64,000 nucleotides of DNA from Candidatus Kouleothrix ribensis (GCA_016722075.1 JADKGW010000002.1:248001-312000); one strand, 5' to 3'; positions 1 to 8,999 are shown, numbered from the stretch's first letter. Made by a program: numbers and translations. The notes: generated from the letters alone by a model not told the origin.

Positions 1-141
1 TTGATCGCCAGTTTGCCAGCCAGACCTCAGCACAACATGCCAGCCAGCGACGTGCGCGACTGGACGGAGATCCGTGCCTGGGCGCATGCCCTGGCCGCGA
101 AGGTTGCGCCTGCTTTGCACGAAACGGAGGCACAGCTATGA
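1..141 (+). CDS. C-terminal fragment of an unidentified protein
   Basis: The first frame is open from base 1 and stops at 139-141, giving 46 residues with an ending rich in Ala and charged residues. The gene begins before the window, so nothing can be said of its fold or function. Its TGA overlaps the ATG of the next gene in an ATGA junction, which is the normal sign of translational coupling and is the main reason to treat this as real coding sequence. Confidence 0.5.
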   Translation: MIASLPARPQHNMPASDVRDWTEIRAWAHALAAKVAPALHETEAQL

Positions 142-791
142 ATAACGCAACGAGAGCGACGGTTACCACCTTTGGCGTGATCGCGGCGCTGGCAGGGTTC
201 GAGCATGGGGTCGGTGAAATCATGCAGGGCAACCGCGCACCAGCCGGGATCATGATCGAGTCGTGGCCGGACTTAGCGTTCTTTGAAATCGTAAGCGGCG
301 AACCAGCGATGACGATCGTTCCCAACCTGCTGCTGACCGGCATCCTGGCGATCAGCGTGTCGCTGATCATATGCGTGTGGGCGATCAGATTCGTGCAGCG
401 CAGCTATGGCGGGCTGATCCTGATACTCCTGTCGATCATCCTGCTGCTGGTGGGCGGCGGCTTCGGCCCGCCGCTCCTGGGTATCATCCTTGGAATCGCC
501 GCGCTGGGCATCAATGCGCGGTTTCCGTGGTGGCGCGCGCATCTCCCGCACAGCGCCCAGCATGTGTTGAGCGCGGCGTGCCCGTGGAGCTTTGGGGCCG
601 CGTTGTTCGCCTGGCTGCTGGTAATGCCTGGCTCAATGCTGCTTGATACGTTCTTCGGGCTGGATGAGCGCGCCTTGTACACGTTCATCATCGCCGCATT
701 TAGCTTGCTGTTGCTCACGATCATAACCGGATTTGTGCATGACATGCAGCAGAAATCCAGCCGAGAGCTACGGCCTGCCATGCAGGGCTAA
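138..791 (+). CDS. Multi-pass membrane protein of unknown function
   Basis: The 217-residue product is hydrophobic, with probable membrane segments near residues 10-28, 62-86, 92-124 (long, probably two spans), 152-170 and 180-202. No catalytic motif or known family signature is visible. The start at 138 overlaps the stop of the preceding frame by four bases, so the two are probably translated together. The next gene downstream is another small integral-membrane protein, so this may be a small membrane-protein operon. The function is not recognised. Confidence 0.7.
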   Translation: MNNATRATVTTFGVIAALAGFEHGVGEIMQGNRAPAGIMIESWPDLAFFEIVSGEPAMTIVPNLLLTGILAISVSLIICVWAIRFVQRSYGGLILILLSIILLLVGGGFGPPLLGIILGIAALGINARFPWWRAHLPHSAQHVLSAACPWSFGAALFAWLLVMPGSMLLDTFFGLDERALYTFIIAAFSLLLLTIITGFVHDMQQKSSRELRPAMQG

Positions 792-891
792 CCCCGCAAA
801 CGTTCGTGCAGCCGATCACGGCCACGAACGCTCACGCTGGCGCATCCCCTCGGACGGTAGTGTGGGGCAGACAGATTCAAGGAGGGCACCT

Positions 892-1617
892 ATGATCGCC
901 TCCCGTGGAGCACATAGAGCAGGCGAAGCAGTGACGGCTCCTGCTCGACTGTGGCGCGGCCTGTATCGCGCCGGCGCCATGGCAGCCGCGCTGTATGTAC
1001 TGCTGATCATCATTCCGATCGTGTTGCTGAACGTCGCGCCGGTGCCGCCGCTGATCGGCGGAGCCGCCATCCTCGACTACATCGCCGCGCACAAGCTTGT
1101 GTACCTGATCGAACTCGTTTCGTTCGTAGGCCTCAGCCTGCCCGCGATAATCGTGTTTCTGGCGCTGTACGTGGCGATCAGCGAGCGCAACCCAAGCTCT
1201 GCCGCGCTGGGTGCGACGATCGGGATCGCCTCGGAGATCATCGCGCTGGCCTACAACAGCAGCCCGCCATCGCTTCATCCCGGCCTGCTGTCCCTAAGCA
1301 ATCAGTACATAGAGGCTACAAGCGCGGCGCAACGTACCGCGCTTGCGACCGCTGCCGAAGCCCTGATGGCCATCAGTAACACCGTGAACGCTGCCGGCAT
1401 CCTGACGGCACTGGGCATCCTGATCACCGCGCTGGCCATGCTGAAGGGCGGTTTCTCGAAGGGCGCGGCGTATCTGGGCATTGCTACAGGCGCGATCGGG
1501 ATCGTGAGCGAGACGCTGCGAGATATGATCGGCCCCGGCTACTATGTCTACGGCCTGCTGCTCCCAGCATGGTTCCTCGCCGTCGGGTGGAACCTGTACC
1601 GGCTGGAGAAAATTTGA
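892..1617 (+). CDS. DUF4386-like integral membrane protein
   Basis: I place the start at 892 because AAGGAGG lies six to eight bases upstream; the longer open frame from 733 overlaps the previous gene and has no such site. The 241-residue product has about six hydrophobic segments, for example around residues 20-42, 62-88, 95-112, 160-180, 188-206 and 215-235. It ends in a short YRLEKI tail. The spacing of helices and the GLYRAGAMAA-type opening resemble DUF4386 proteins, a family without an assigned biochemical role. The family call is by pattern only. Confidence 0.7.
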   Translation: MIASRGAHRAGEAVTAPARLWRGLYRAGAMAAALYVLLIIIPIVLLNVAPVPPLIGGAAILDYIAAHKLVYLIELVSFVGLSLPAIIVFLALYVAISERNPSSAALGATIGIASEIIALAYNSSPPSLHPGLLSLSNQYIEATSAAQRTALATAAEALMAISNTVNAAGILTALGILITALAMLKGGFSKGAAYLGIATGAIGIVSETLRDMIGPGYYVYGLLLPAWFLAVGWNLYRLEKI

Positions 1618-1871
1618 TGGGGCGCGAAAGGAGCACATTCTGGCACTTGAACTCGGTTTGGCGCGTGGGAACGAGCACCATCGGCAACTGCCGGGGGATG
1701 CACTCGTGCCGCAACCGACAGATGCGCCGCGATTTGCGCTGATCAGGCCCAGCCCGCCATCGCCGTAAACTGTACCGCCATGACGATCACGCCAATCCCG
1801 ACGAAACGTTACGGCCGTGAGTACATGCGCGAACTGGCCGCGCGCGGCAGATTGGTGCGCCATCCGGGGGC

Positions 1872-1904
1872 AAAAATAAAACCACCGCACGGGAATGCGG
1901 TGGT
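1872..1904 (-). terminator. Original terminator of tRNA-Arg, now separated from it
   Basis: Read on the minus strand, a 9-bp stem (1881-1889 with 1896-1904) is followed by a T-rich run. It lies directly beyond the displaced copy of the tRNA 3' half. The simplest reading is that this was the tRNA-Arg terminator before the 9.3-kb element inserted and pushed it away. Confidence 0.75.
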
Positions 1905-1952
1905 TGCTGGTACCCTCGGGCCGACTCGAACGGCCGACACGCGGTTTAGGAA
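1905..1952. repeat. att repeat, left copy (displaced tRNA 3' half)
   Basis: These 48 bp are identical to 11183-11230 and cover the tRNA-Arg sequence from the anticodon region to the CCA end. No 5' half of a tRNA follows, so this copy is not a functional tRNA gene. It marks the left boundary of the element. Confidence 0.9.
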
Positions 1953-2004
1953 TACGACCCCTGGCCTAGACACAGCAGAACATAGCGGCTTTTTCGGCGT
2001 CCCA

Positions 2005-3923
2005 ATGCCGAATAGATCAAATGTTCAAGGATGTCGGCAGACAATAGAAGACATTGATACTGTCCCCAATAGTATCCCTGATCGCCCAACTACCCTCGCC
2101 CCGATCTGGCACCAGATCCCCGCCGAGATCCAGGCCCGTAACCAATGGGTGTACTGGCGGCGTGAAGCGCGCGACAGCAAGCCCACCAAGCGGCCCTACA
2201 ACGCCCGCAGCGCCCGCCCGGCAAGCTCGACCGCCCCGCGCACTTGGTCGAGCTTTGAGCAGGCCAAAGCCGCCTACCTTGAACGCCCTGACTTCTTCGA
2301 TGGGATCGGCTATGTGTTCAGCAAGGACGATTCCTACTGTGGTGCCGACTTTGATCACTGTATAGGCGACACCGGTGCGATCTCGACTTGGGCCGCCGAG
2401 CGGATCGCCGCGCTCCAAGCTGCTGGCGCCTATACCGAAATATCGGTGAGTGGTAGCGGCGTGCATGCCATTACGCGCGCCACCGTGGGCAAGGGGCGCA
2501 AGACGGTGCGCGGCGAAATCTACGACCGTGCGCGCTTCTTCACATTCAGCGGCAACCGGCTCGCCGGCTCGACGCCGATCGGCGACGGCCAGGCCGCGAT
2601 CGATGCGCTCGCTGCCGAGCTGGGCGGCCCGGCCAGCGCCGGCGACAAGCCCGCCCGCGATGCTGGCCAGCCCACCGCACACAGCGAAGTCGAATGGGAG
2701 CAGGCCCGGCAGTTGCTGCGCACCGAGCGCGATCGGCTCCTCAAGCGCTTCTTAGCTGCAACGCAGAAGGAAGAGACACAGGGGGTTTTTCGCTGCGCGT
2801 GGTCAGTGGGCCGCGCTGCACTCCTGCTACCCCTTCATCGGCCTCTACCGCGCCGACGGTAGCCTGGATGACTCGCAGGCCCGCGCAGTGCTGGCGCATA
2901 GCATCCGGCCGCGCGGCTTCGCCTTCCCCGAGTATGTGGTGATTATGTCACATCACTTCGCCGCCTACTGCCTGGCGAAGTGGGGCACCAAAGACGCCTG
3001 GCGCGCCGAGCTTGAGCGCATCTGGGATGCCGCGCCGCCGGCGAAGCATGCGCCCGCACCAGCCTGCAAACCAGATGTAGTCATTCCTGCGAAGCCGTGC
3101 GGCCGGGCCAGCAACCACGCTGCGCAGGTCGATCGCGTGTATGGACTGCTGCTCGAGCACCGCGCCGGCGCGCAAGCCCCCATTCACACCGCCGAGCTGG
3201 CCAGCGCAGCGGGCATGCACCGCGTCACCCTGGCCGGCATCCTGGCCGAGCTGCGCAGCGCCGGGCGAATAACTACCACGCGCAACGGGCGCTACGGCGG
3301 GCTGATTGTGGCATTTCCAGATGTAGCCATTTCCACTGCGCCTACCACATGCACCCCGCAGCGGGCGCAGATCTGCCGAATCCAGATGTAGCCATTCTTT
3401 TTGCGCCAGCGGCCGCGCAGTCGACTGCGACGGCGCAAACCGCGATCGAGCCCCCGGCCGCCATAGAAGAGACAAGAGTACCCAATAGCAACGCCTGTGT
3501 TTCTTCTGAACGCGCGGAAGCCGGCTACAGCTCGCAGGAGATCGACCAGGCGCCCGATCTGGCAACGCTGGCCGCCTACCTGGCCGATCCGCAGGCCGGG
3601 CGGCTCAGCCTGCGCAGCAAGGCAACCGGCGAAGTTGTGAACCGGCACACGGCGGCGCACTTCGCCGAGCTGGTCAAGCCCGCTGGCTACACGGGCCAGG
3701 AGGCCCGCGCGGCCTACTGCAGCACAAGGCAGAGCTTGCGTTGCGTGCCGCTGAGCGCGAGATTGCGGCGGCGCGCATCAGCCTGGGCCGCCTGGCCAGC
3801 CGCCATCCCGAGGGCGGCAACTTTGTCACCCTCACCGGCGCGCAACGGCGGCGCGCTGAGCAATCGTATCGGGCCGTGCTTGCGGCCTATGCTGTACCAG
3901 AGGAGGAACCCACCCATGCGTAA
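2005..3923 (+). pseudogene. Phage/plasmid primase-like gene, broken by frameshifts
   Basis: Coding sequence can be followed through four segments in changing frames: about 2005-2785, 2790-3391, 3340-3715 and 3715-3923. The N-terminal part has a GADFDH motif and an RFFTFSGN motif like archaeo-eukaryotic-type primase-polymerases of phages and plasmids. The second part ends in a winged-helix-like segment (roughly 3120-3300). Frame changes lie near the G5T5 run at 2785, between 3340 and 3380, and near 3715. A first frameshift at a homopolymer could be a sequencing error, but three breaks favour decay. The start at 2005 is the first in-frame ATG inside the element; it has no strong ribosome site. 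The role would have been replication of the element. Confidence 0.6.
3071..3405 (+). repeat. Three spaced direct repeats inside the primase gene
   Basis: The core CCAGATGTAG(T/C)CATT occurs at 3071, 3317 and 3382, each followed within ten bases by TGCG. In translation the three copies read PDVVI, PDVAI and PDVAI followed by AK/AP. The first two are in one frame and the third in another, consistent with the frameshift between them. They may be replication iterons embedded in the gene or simply a repeated linker peptide. Confidence 0.5.
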
Positions 3924-4190
3924 GACGAGTGAGATCCGCGCCAGTGGCCAGGCCAAGGTTGCTGCAACCCAGCGGCTGCTCAAGGGCGCGCTGACCCCGA
4001 GCGGGATGCGCTTACCGCGCTGCTGCTCGACAGCATCGACCGGGATGCCGATGCGATCGAGTGGAAGCATGGCCATATGGCCGAGTTTGGGCGGATGAAG
4101 CTGCGCCAGATCGAGGCCGAGCAGCGCGCCGCAGTGCTGCACTACCTGACGATCAGCGAGCGCAAGGGCTTGACCGGGCAGACCGACGAA
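3916..4190 (+). pseudogene. Remnant of a small phage gene, frameshifted and fused to the capsid gene
   Basis: An ATG at 3916 overlaps the last codons of the primase gene and begins MRKTSEIRASGQ. The frame is lost near 3995 and coding continues in another frame (ALTALLLDSIDRDADAIEW and on) as a charged, helical segment to about 4185, where it runs into capsid sequence. Size and position before the capsid gene would fit a small terminase subunit or a DNA-packaging accessory protein, but no diagnostic motif is visible. Confidence 0.4.
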
Positions 4191-5011
4191 GCGGGAGCAT
4201 CCTGCTCCCAACCGGCTTCCACGGCGAAGTCATCGACGCGGCGGCGCGGGCCTGGCCGGTGCGCGCGCTGAGCCGGAACGTCTCGATCACCGCAGCGTCG
4301 ATCGAGATCGCGGTGCGCGGTGCCCAGCTTACCGACGCCGAATGGACAAGCGTGCTCGGCAGCGGCAGCGAAGATGCAAGCACGCCCTATCAGCGTGTGG
4401 TCGTCGAGCCGCAATTCCTCATCAAGTGGATCAAGGTGAGCCGCGCACTGCTGCGCGCAGGCGGGAAGCTGGCGGAAGAGGAGATCATTGGGGCGATCAC
4501 CGACGCGACGGCGCGGCCGATTGAGGCGGCGCTGATCAGCGGGAATGGGGTGCTGCGGCCCGTCGGCCTGTTGAACGTGGCGGGTGTGCCCGTCACCACC
4601 ACCACCGGCCAGCTGGCCATCGCGGATGTGAAGCGGTGGATCGGCGGCCTGGCCGGCCGCTACCACACCGGCGCGACCGCTCTCATGCACGTCGACACCT
4701 ACGCCGCGCTGCTCGAGCTGGACACCAACAGCGCGCTGTTCCCAAACGGCCAGCTGGTGGGGCGCTACCCGATCGCGCTCTCCGACGAGTTCCCCAGCGC
4801 CGGCACGAACTCGGCCAGCCTGACCCCCGGCACCACGATCGCGGTGCTGGGCGATTTCAGCACCTACTGGGTGTTCGACTCGCTGTTCGAGGTGCAGCGC
4901 CTGGTCGAGCGGTTCGCCGAAACCCACGAGGTGGGTTTCATCGCACGATGCGAGCTTGACGCAGTCGTGACGCGGCCGGTGGCGTTCCGCGCCCTGACGA
5001 TCAAGGCCTAG
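4190..5011 (+). pseudogene. HK97-type phage major capsid protein, N-terminus missing
   Basis: About 273 residues match the shell domain of HK97-fold capsid proteins. The segment begins at a GSILLPTGFHGEVI motif, continues with a FLIKWIKVSRALL stretch and an ISGNG...RPVGLL turn, and ends with a VAFRALTIKA tail. The scaffold-like delta domain (about 100 residues) and the usual upstream protease and portal genes are absent. The sequence joins directly to the preceding remnant at about 4190, so a deletion removed the front of the gene. It could be translated from the earlier frame only as a fusion, and an assembling capsid is unlikely. Confidence 0.75.
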
Positions 5012-5247
5012 CCGGGCAGCAGCCGGTTTGTGCTAGGCGCACAGGAGATCCTCGCATATGGAATGAGGAAGCTATTTGGCAACTCCTCCTCGCAACGGTC
5101 GCGCAATGTCCAGCAATTAACGGAGAAGTAGGCGGTGCGATGCTCTTAGCCTATGAACGAACACAGGAACAGTTTGGAGAGCGCCTTAAACCCTTACCAT
5201 AAGCACAGCCGTACCACCATCAACCGAGCGCTCGCCCCGTGTGTGCC
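5012..5247 (+). other. Short coding-like fragment before an attC-like site
   Basis: A frame ending at 5202 gives about 49 residues with protein-like composition (EAIWQLLLATVAQC, then LLAYERTQEQFGERL). It has no start codon with a ribosome site and no recognised domain. It ends 46 bases before an attC-like site, which is the usual position of the tail of an integron cassette gene. I see nothing else in this stretch. Confidence 0.3.
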
Positions 5248-5296
5248 ACCCAACAAGCGCTTGCACCCCAGCGCCCAGTAACGCACACCGTTAGGC
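5248..5296 (+). repeat. attC-like site, compact
   Basis: The sequence begins with ACCCAAC (RYYYAAC) and ends with GTTAGGC (GTTRRRY), the two outer boxes of an integron attC. The inner sequence starts AAGCGCTTGCACC, as many attC sites do. At 49 bp it is slightly shorter than typical sites, so this may be a contracted or damaged copy. Confidence 0.4.
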
Positions 5297-5382
5297 AACC
5301 CAAGAACAAAAACAAAATCATCTTTTTTGATCTGCAATCTCGGTTTTAGGTTCGACTTCAACCATTGCGCCCCCTGTGTCCG

Positions 5383-6011
5383 CTAAACCCGCCAAGCCAG
5401 AGTCGCCTGACTGAGCGCCTCGATTTCATCCGCAGTCAGGGAGAATGTGAGTGCGCCTGCATTATCTATTGCTTGTTTGCCATTCTTCGCGCCAGGGATA
5501 GGAAGCACAATCGGATTTTCAATCAACCAGCGCAAAGCAACCTGCTCACCCCAACCGCTTTTATCTTTCCAGCCTCGATAGCATTAGCCATCAGATCCAT
5601 CAATTTCGGGATGGAAACTCGCGGATTGGGAAAGTGATGTTGGTATAAGTCTATCGAACTTCGTCCCAACCGCGTCAAACTTCCCTCAAGTTCCCTTGAA
5701 AAGTCCTCCGCTTTGAATAAAAAACCGCCTGGAAACTTAGATGCAATCAAGACATCCTTTCCGCGCGCCAGCTCCCCCAACCGAAGTTCGGACGCACCGC
5801 CGCTGTACATCGCAGCTGTGTCGAACAAGATCACGTCTGCCGCTATACTTGACTCCAAAGCGCGCTTTTCTTCCTCGAATCCATGCGCGCCGCCGTAAGC
5901 GATCTTGGCTGGATGAAAGCGGGCCAATCCCTTTGGGTCGCCCCAAGTCATCGCGCCGACTCCGAGTCGGGGCACTAGAAGGTCACTTTTGCCTAATGAT
6001 GTTGTGTTCAT
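5383..6011 (-). pseudogene. Aldo/keto reductase with an internal deletion
   Basis: The N-terminal 155 residues are a normal aldo/keto reductase start, with GVGAMTWG and FDTAAMYSGGASE motifs and a SKF strand. At AIEAGKIKAVGVS the frame jumps: the next recognisable sequence is QVALRWLIENPIVLPIPGAKNGKQ and the family C-terminus, ending at 5383. Roughly 100 residues of the barrel, including the substrate-side strands, are missing. In the first frame translation stops at 5523. The gene lies two bases after the NADP-binding reductase gene in the same direction, so they formed one operon. GC is well below the chromosome. Confidence 0.75.
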
Positions 6012-6013
6012 CT

Positions 6014-6703
6014 TTATCCTTGTTTCATAACCTTGACATTGAACATTCCCGTTCCCAACGCGCCCCAGAGTCGAAGCCAGATAGGTAGGTACATCTCTGT
6101 GCCACGCGCATTCGTAATGTCGCCCAAGTCAATCACATCTTTCCAACCGAACCAACCTTTAAGCCATTCGGTCACTTGGGCTTTGGCATCTGCATCGTTG
6201 CCACACACAAACAGCGTGTGATCGGCGTTGGCAACCAGACTGGGGTTGACCATGAGGAAGGCGGTCACAGTGTTGAGGGTCTTTACCACTTTCGCATTTG
6301 GATAAGCGCGCTGAATCTGCTCGCCGAGTGAATCGGTGTTGGACACGGAAAGCGACGGTGGATTGCCTTGCGAGAAATCCAGCGGATTGGCAATATCCAC
6401 AAGTATCTTACCTTTGAAGTTAGTTTCGCCAGCCAGTTTGAGTGCCTCCAACGAACCTGTGCCATTTGTGGCATTGAATACGACTTCACCGTGTTTGGCG
6501 GCATCGGCAAAGGTTCCGAGTTTCACGCCCGCATGTTCTTTCTGCCAAATACTGAATGCTGGAAAGCCGTAGGGATGTGGTTCAATGTTCGCCTGTGTTT
6601 TTGCCACGTCGCGCGTGCCGACCATTACATCATGTCCAAGTTCCGCCAGTTTGCCACTGATGGTTTGACCAACCATACTTGTACCAAGAATTCCGATTTT
6701 CAT
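6014..6703 (-). CDS. NADP-binding reductase of the F420-dependent NADP oxidoreductase type
   Basis: The 229-residue product opens with MKIGILGTSMVGQTISGKLAELGH, a Rossmann glycine-rich loop, followed by VGTRD at the end of strand two, where NADP-preferring enzymes carry Arg. Later motifs (VVFNATNG, DIANPL, VVKTLNT) match the F420H2:NADP oxidoreductase/NAD(P)-binding family. F420 use cannot be inferred from this alone, since many homologues serve other substrates. It is the intact enzyme of a small module shared with the deleted aldo/keto reductase and the divergent TetR gene. Lower GC than neighbours suggests transfer. Confidence 0.75.
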   Translation of the reverse strand: MKIGILGTSMVGQTISGKLAELGHDVMVGTRDVAKTQANIEPHPYGFPAFSIWQKEHAGVKLGTFADAAKHGEVVFNATNGTGSLEALKLAGETNFKGKILVDIANPLDFSQGNPPSLSVSNTDSLGEQIQRAYPNAKVVKTLNTVTAFLMVNPSLVANADHTLFVCGNDADAKAQVTEWLKGWFGWKDVIDLGDITNARGTEMYLPIWLRLWGALGTGMFNVKVMKQG

Positions 6704-6748
6704 TGTTATTACTCCTTTTTGAGTTGCGTAAAATTGTGAAATATGCTA

Positions 6749-6799
6749 CGATACAGTTCTGTATCGAACAGCCTAATAATACAATACAGACCTGTATCG
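6749..6799. promoter_or_regulatory. Two palindromic operators between the reductase and TetR genes
   Basis: Site 1 (6749-6766) reads CGATACAGTTCTGTATCG, a perfect 18-bp palindrome except for the two central bases. Site 2 (6782-6799) is a near copy, CAATACAGACCTGTATCG. Centres are 33 bp apart, close to three helical turns. They fill the divergent intergenic space, so the TetR protein very likely binds them and represses both directions. Confidence 0.85.
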
Positions 6800-6817
6800 T
6801 GTCAAGAGGCAAATACT

Positions 6818-7384
6818 ATGAAAAATGAAGTTACTCCTAAAGATAAAATATTCCAAACCGCCGCGCGTTTATTCTATAAACATGGTTATCGCGCCACAGG
6901 CGTGGATACTATCGCCGCCGAATCAGGCATCGGCAAGATGACTCTTTACCGTCACTTCCCCTCCAAAGACGATTTGATTATTGCTTATCTCAAAGACAGC
7001 AATGATGAGTTTTGGAATTATTTTGAGCAATCTACAAAAAACGCACTCACCCCACGCGAAAAATTACTGGCATTCTTTCAAGGCTTACAGGATTACATAA
7101 CAACCCCCGAATGTTATGGTTGTCCATTTCTTAATATAGCAACTGAATATCCTGAAACGGATTATCCTGGTCATCAGGTCGCGCTTGAACACAAGCAATC
7201 TGTTCGCGCCCGTTTTCGTCAACTGGCAAAAGAAGCAGGCGCAACCAACCCCGAAGCACTTGCTAATCAACTCTTTCTTTTAATGGACGGCGCTTACATG
7301 GCGTCGCGCATGTTTGGAACTAAGAATCCCGCTGCACATGTTGCTGAAGCCGCGCGGGTTTTGGTCGACTCGGTTCTCGAATGA
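6818..7384 (+). CDS. TetR/AcrR-family repressor
   Basis: The start at 6818 follows AAGAGG; the longer frame upstream runs through the operators and has no ribosome site. The 188-residue protein begins with a classic TetR helix-turn-helix (residues about 10-55: AARLFYKHGYRATGVDTIAAESGIGKMTLYRHF). A C-terminal ligand domain follows, with a PECYGCPFLN segment typical of a common TetR subfamily. It is transcribed divergently from the reductase module, and two near-identical palindromes lie between, so autorepression and control of the reductases is the natural reading. The inducer is unknown. Confidence 0.85.
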   Translation: MKNEVTPKDKIFQTAARLFYKHGYRATGVDTIAAESGIGKMTLYRHFPSKDDLIIAYLKDSNDEFWNYFEQSTKNALTPREKLLAFFQGLQDYITTPECYGCPFLNIATEYPETDYPGHQVALEHKQSVRARFRQLAKEAGATNPEALANQLFLLMDGAYMASRMFGTKNPAAHVAEAARVLVDSVLE

Positions 7385-7478
7385 TTTTGTATATCGTAAG
7401 CAATTGAGTTGGGTGTAAAATTTAGTCAAGTTTGCGGTGGTGTTTTTTTCAGCCATCGGTTTGGTAATCGGGCAGGTT

Positions 7479-7608
7479 GCCTAACAAAGCGTGCACTGGA
7501 CGCTGGGGATTCGTCGCCATTTTCAAGCAGTTTTCTGGCTTCGGGCTTTTCCTACATCTCAAACATTGTCCACGTCCGCCCACACGCGGGTAACGCAAGC
7601 CGTTGGGC
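7479..7608 (+). repeat. attC-like recombination site
   Basis: GCCTAAC at 7479-7485 and GTTGGGC at 7602-7608 are complementary outer boxes in the correct order (RYYYAAC to GTTRRRY). The left arm continues AAAGCGTGCAC and the right arm has AACGCAAGCC, which could pair as inner boxes. The 130-bp length is within the range of long attC sites. It lies just after the TetR gene, as a cassette attC would. Confidence 0.55.
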
Positions 7609-8055
7609 GGGCACGAGCGGCCGATGCACGTGACGATCAGCGCCCGATTCAGCCCCATGCGTGTTGCGGCCCGACCGCCAACGCGCGCGAATCGGGCATC
7701 CGACCGCCATCGCGGGGAACGCATCCCGTGCCTGGATAGGTCATCACAGGCACCGCCCTCGGGTGCCATCCGAAGGAACGCATCCGGCGGCCGTCGTGGT
7801 TGTCAAGAGCCCTTTCTATTTCGGTGATTTTAGGACATATACCACCGTTCCTGACATGGTGGGAACGGAATCGCCGGCAACGCCCTCGAGCGGCATCGCG
7901 AGGAAGGCATCCGAACGCCATCCCAGGTAGCGCCCGCGTGCGCCATCATGTCCGGCAGGTCAGCGCGTCCATTCGGCGTGGTGCCGCCCAACCCGCGCAT
8001 GCAGCCCGACCGCTTCGCGCGCGAGATCGCCCGTTGTTGATGCGGGGGGACTTCG
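7609..8055 (+). other. Non-coding stretch with a possible degenerate attC
   Basis: No convincing gene is present. The stretch has several loose repeats around GGAACGCATCC (for example near 7718, 7771 and 7903). Near 7986 GCCCAAC followed by CCGCGCATGCAGCC resembles the left half of an attC, and GTTG near 8033 could be a damaged right end. This would place an attC directly before the next cassette gene. Confidence 0.35.
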
Positions 8056-8568
8056 ATGTTCCACAAGCAATTTGACGTGCTGCTGAGCCGGATGGCTCGC
8101 TCCGAGGTCGCTGTTGCCGCTGACCTTGTCGGATGCAACGCTGCCGAGATCGCTGCGATCGAGTCAAAGTACAAGATTCAAATCCCATCGATCTACCGGC
8201 GCTATCTTGAGATCATGGGCCATAAATCTGGCCGCTTGTTCACCAGCGATCATGCGGCAGCCTTTTATCCATACGTACTGAATCTAACAGCAGATTTTCG
8301 CACTGAAATGCGTGACTTGAACCCTCCTCCATCGTTTGCACTTCCCGGCGACGCCTTAATAATCTGCTGTAGACTCGGAGAGCAGTTCGAGTTTATTCGA
8401 TGCAACTCGCCAGACGAGTCTATTGTTTACTACTTCAATAGCTGGAATTGGGATATCGTCGAGTCTACTGAATCCATCATCGCGTGGCTTGATCGTTGGT
8501 GTTGCGCCGCTGAAGAGGCCATTGCCTCTGGGTACTACAAAGCCAGCCCAAATGGCACTGCGCCTTAG
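8056..8568 (+). CDS. SMI1/KNR4 (SUKH) domain protein
   Basis: The 170-residue product has the SUKH pattern: an IESKYKIQIPSIYRRYLEIMGH helix at residues 35-56, a central GDALIICCRLGEQFEFIRC strand pair, and a C-terminal FNSWNWDIVESTESIIAWL segment. SUKH proteins in bacteria are often immunity proteins of polymorphic toxins. Here no toxin gene is adjacent, which fits a cassette-borne orphan immunity gene. It begins after a GGGGG stretch that can serve as a weak ribosome site. It lies between attC-like sites. Confidence 0.75.
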   Translation: MFHKQFDVLLSRMARSEVAVAADLVGCNAAEIAAIESKYKIQIPSIYRRYLEIMGHKSGRLFTSDHAAAFYPYVLNLTADFRTEMRDLNPPPSFALPGDALIICCRLGEQFEFIRCNSPDESIVYYFNSWNWDIVESTESIIAWLDRWCCAAEEAIASGYYKASPNGTAP

Positions 8569-8572
8569 CGCG

Positions 8573-8679
8573 GCCTAACAATTCGTTCAAGCCGAGACCG
8601 CTTCGCGGCCTCGGCAAAGGCGCTAAAATCATGCCTTACCGTCACCACAAATCGGTACGACTTAATTCAGACGTGAGGT
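8573..8679 (+). repeat. attC-like recombination site between two cassette genes
   Basis: GCCTAACAATTCGTTCAAGCCGA opens the site, a string familiar from integron attC left arms, and a right arm CGACTTAATTCAGACGTGAGGT closes it. The outer right box GTGAGGT departs from GTTRRRY at one position. The arms pair through TTCAAGCCG and CGACTTAAT. The site starts five bases after one small gene and ends six bases before the next, exactly the cassette layout. Confidence 0.6.
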
Positions 8680-8684
8680 CTCAC

Positions 8685-8999
8685 ATGGACAGATCAAGGC
8701 GGTTCCGAATCTTCCATGAGGCATTGGCCGCCGCCGCTCGTGGGCCGTTCTTTCCGGACTGGGAATTTCATACCCTGTTCGGGCTTGAGCGCTCAGAAGT
8801 CGAGCAAATTGCATTCAACTTCGCGGAATCCACTGAAATCGATGGGGCGGTTCGCCTCGCGATCAATGGTGCCATGAATAATTTGCTTGGCTACCCGCAT
8901 GGTTGCGACAACCAATGGCATGACTGGCTCTCCGTCACTCGCCACGAGCTTTCAGAGATATATGAGTTATGGCTTTCAGATCCAAGAAGTGAGCCCTAA
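8685..8999 (+). CDS. Small cassette-borne hypothetical protein
   Basis: I choose the ATG at 8685 over the one at 8631 because the latter lies inside the attC-like site, while 8685 is preceded by GAGG. The 104-residue acidic protein contains FPDWEFHTLFGLERSEVEQIAFNF and a LLGYPHGCDNQWHDWL segment. No family is recognised. Its stop overlaps the next attC-like half-site, as in compact integron cassettes. Confidence 0.6.
   Translation: MDRSRRFRIFHEALAAAARGPFFPDWEFHTLFGLERSEVEQIAFNFAESTEIDGAVRLAINGAMNNLLGYPHGCDNQWHDWLSVTRHELSEIYELWLSDPRSEP

Noticed and set aside
1780..2004. Extension of the primase-like frame upstream to 1780
   Set aside because: It crosses the terminator and the att repeat, so the front part is chromosome outside the element and not the native start of the gene.
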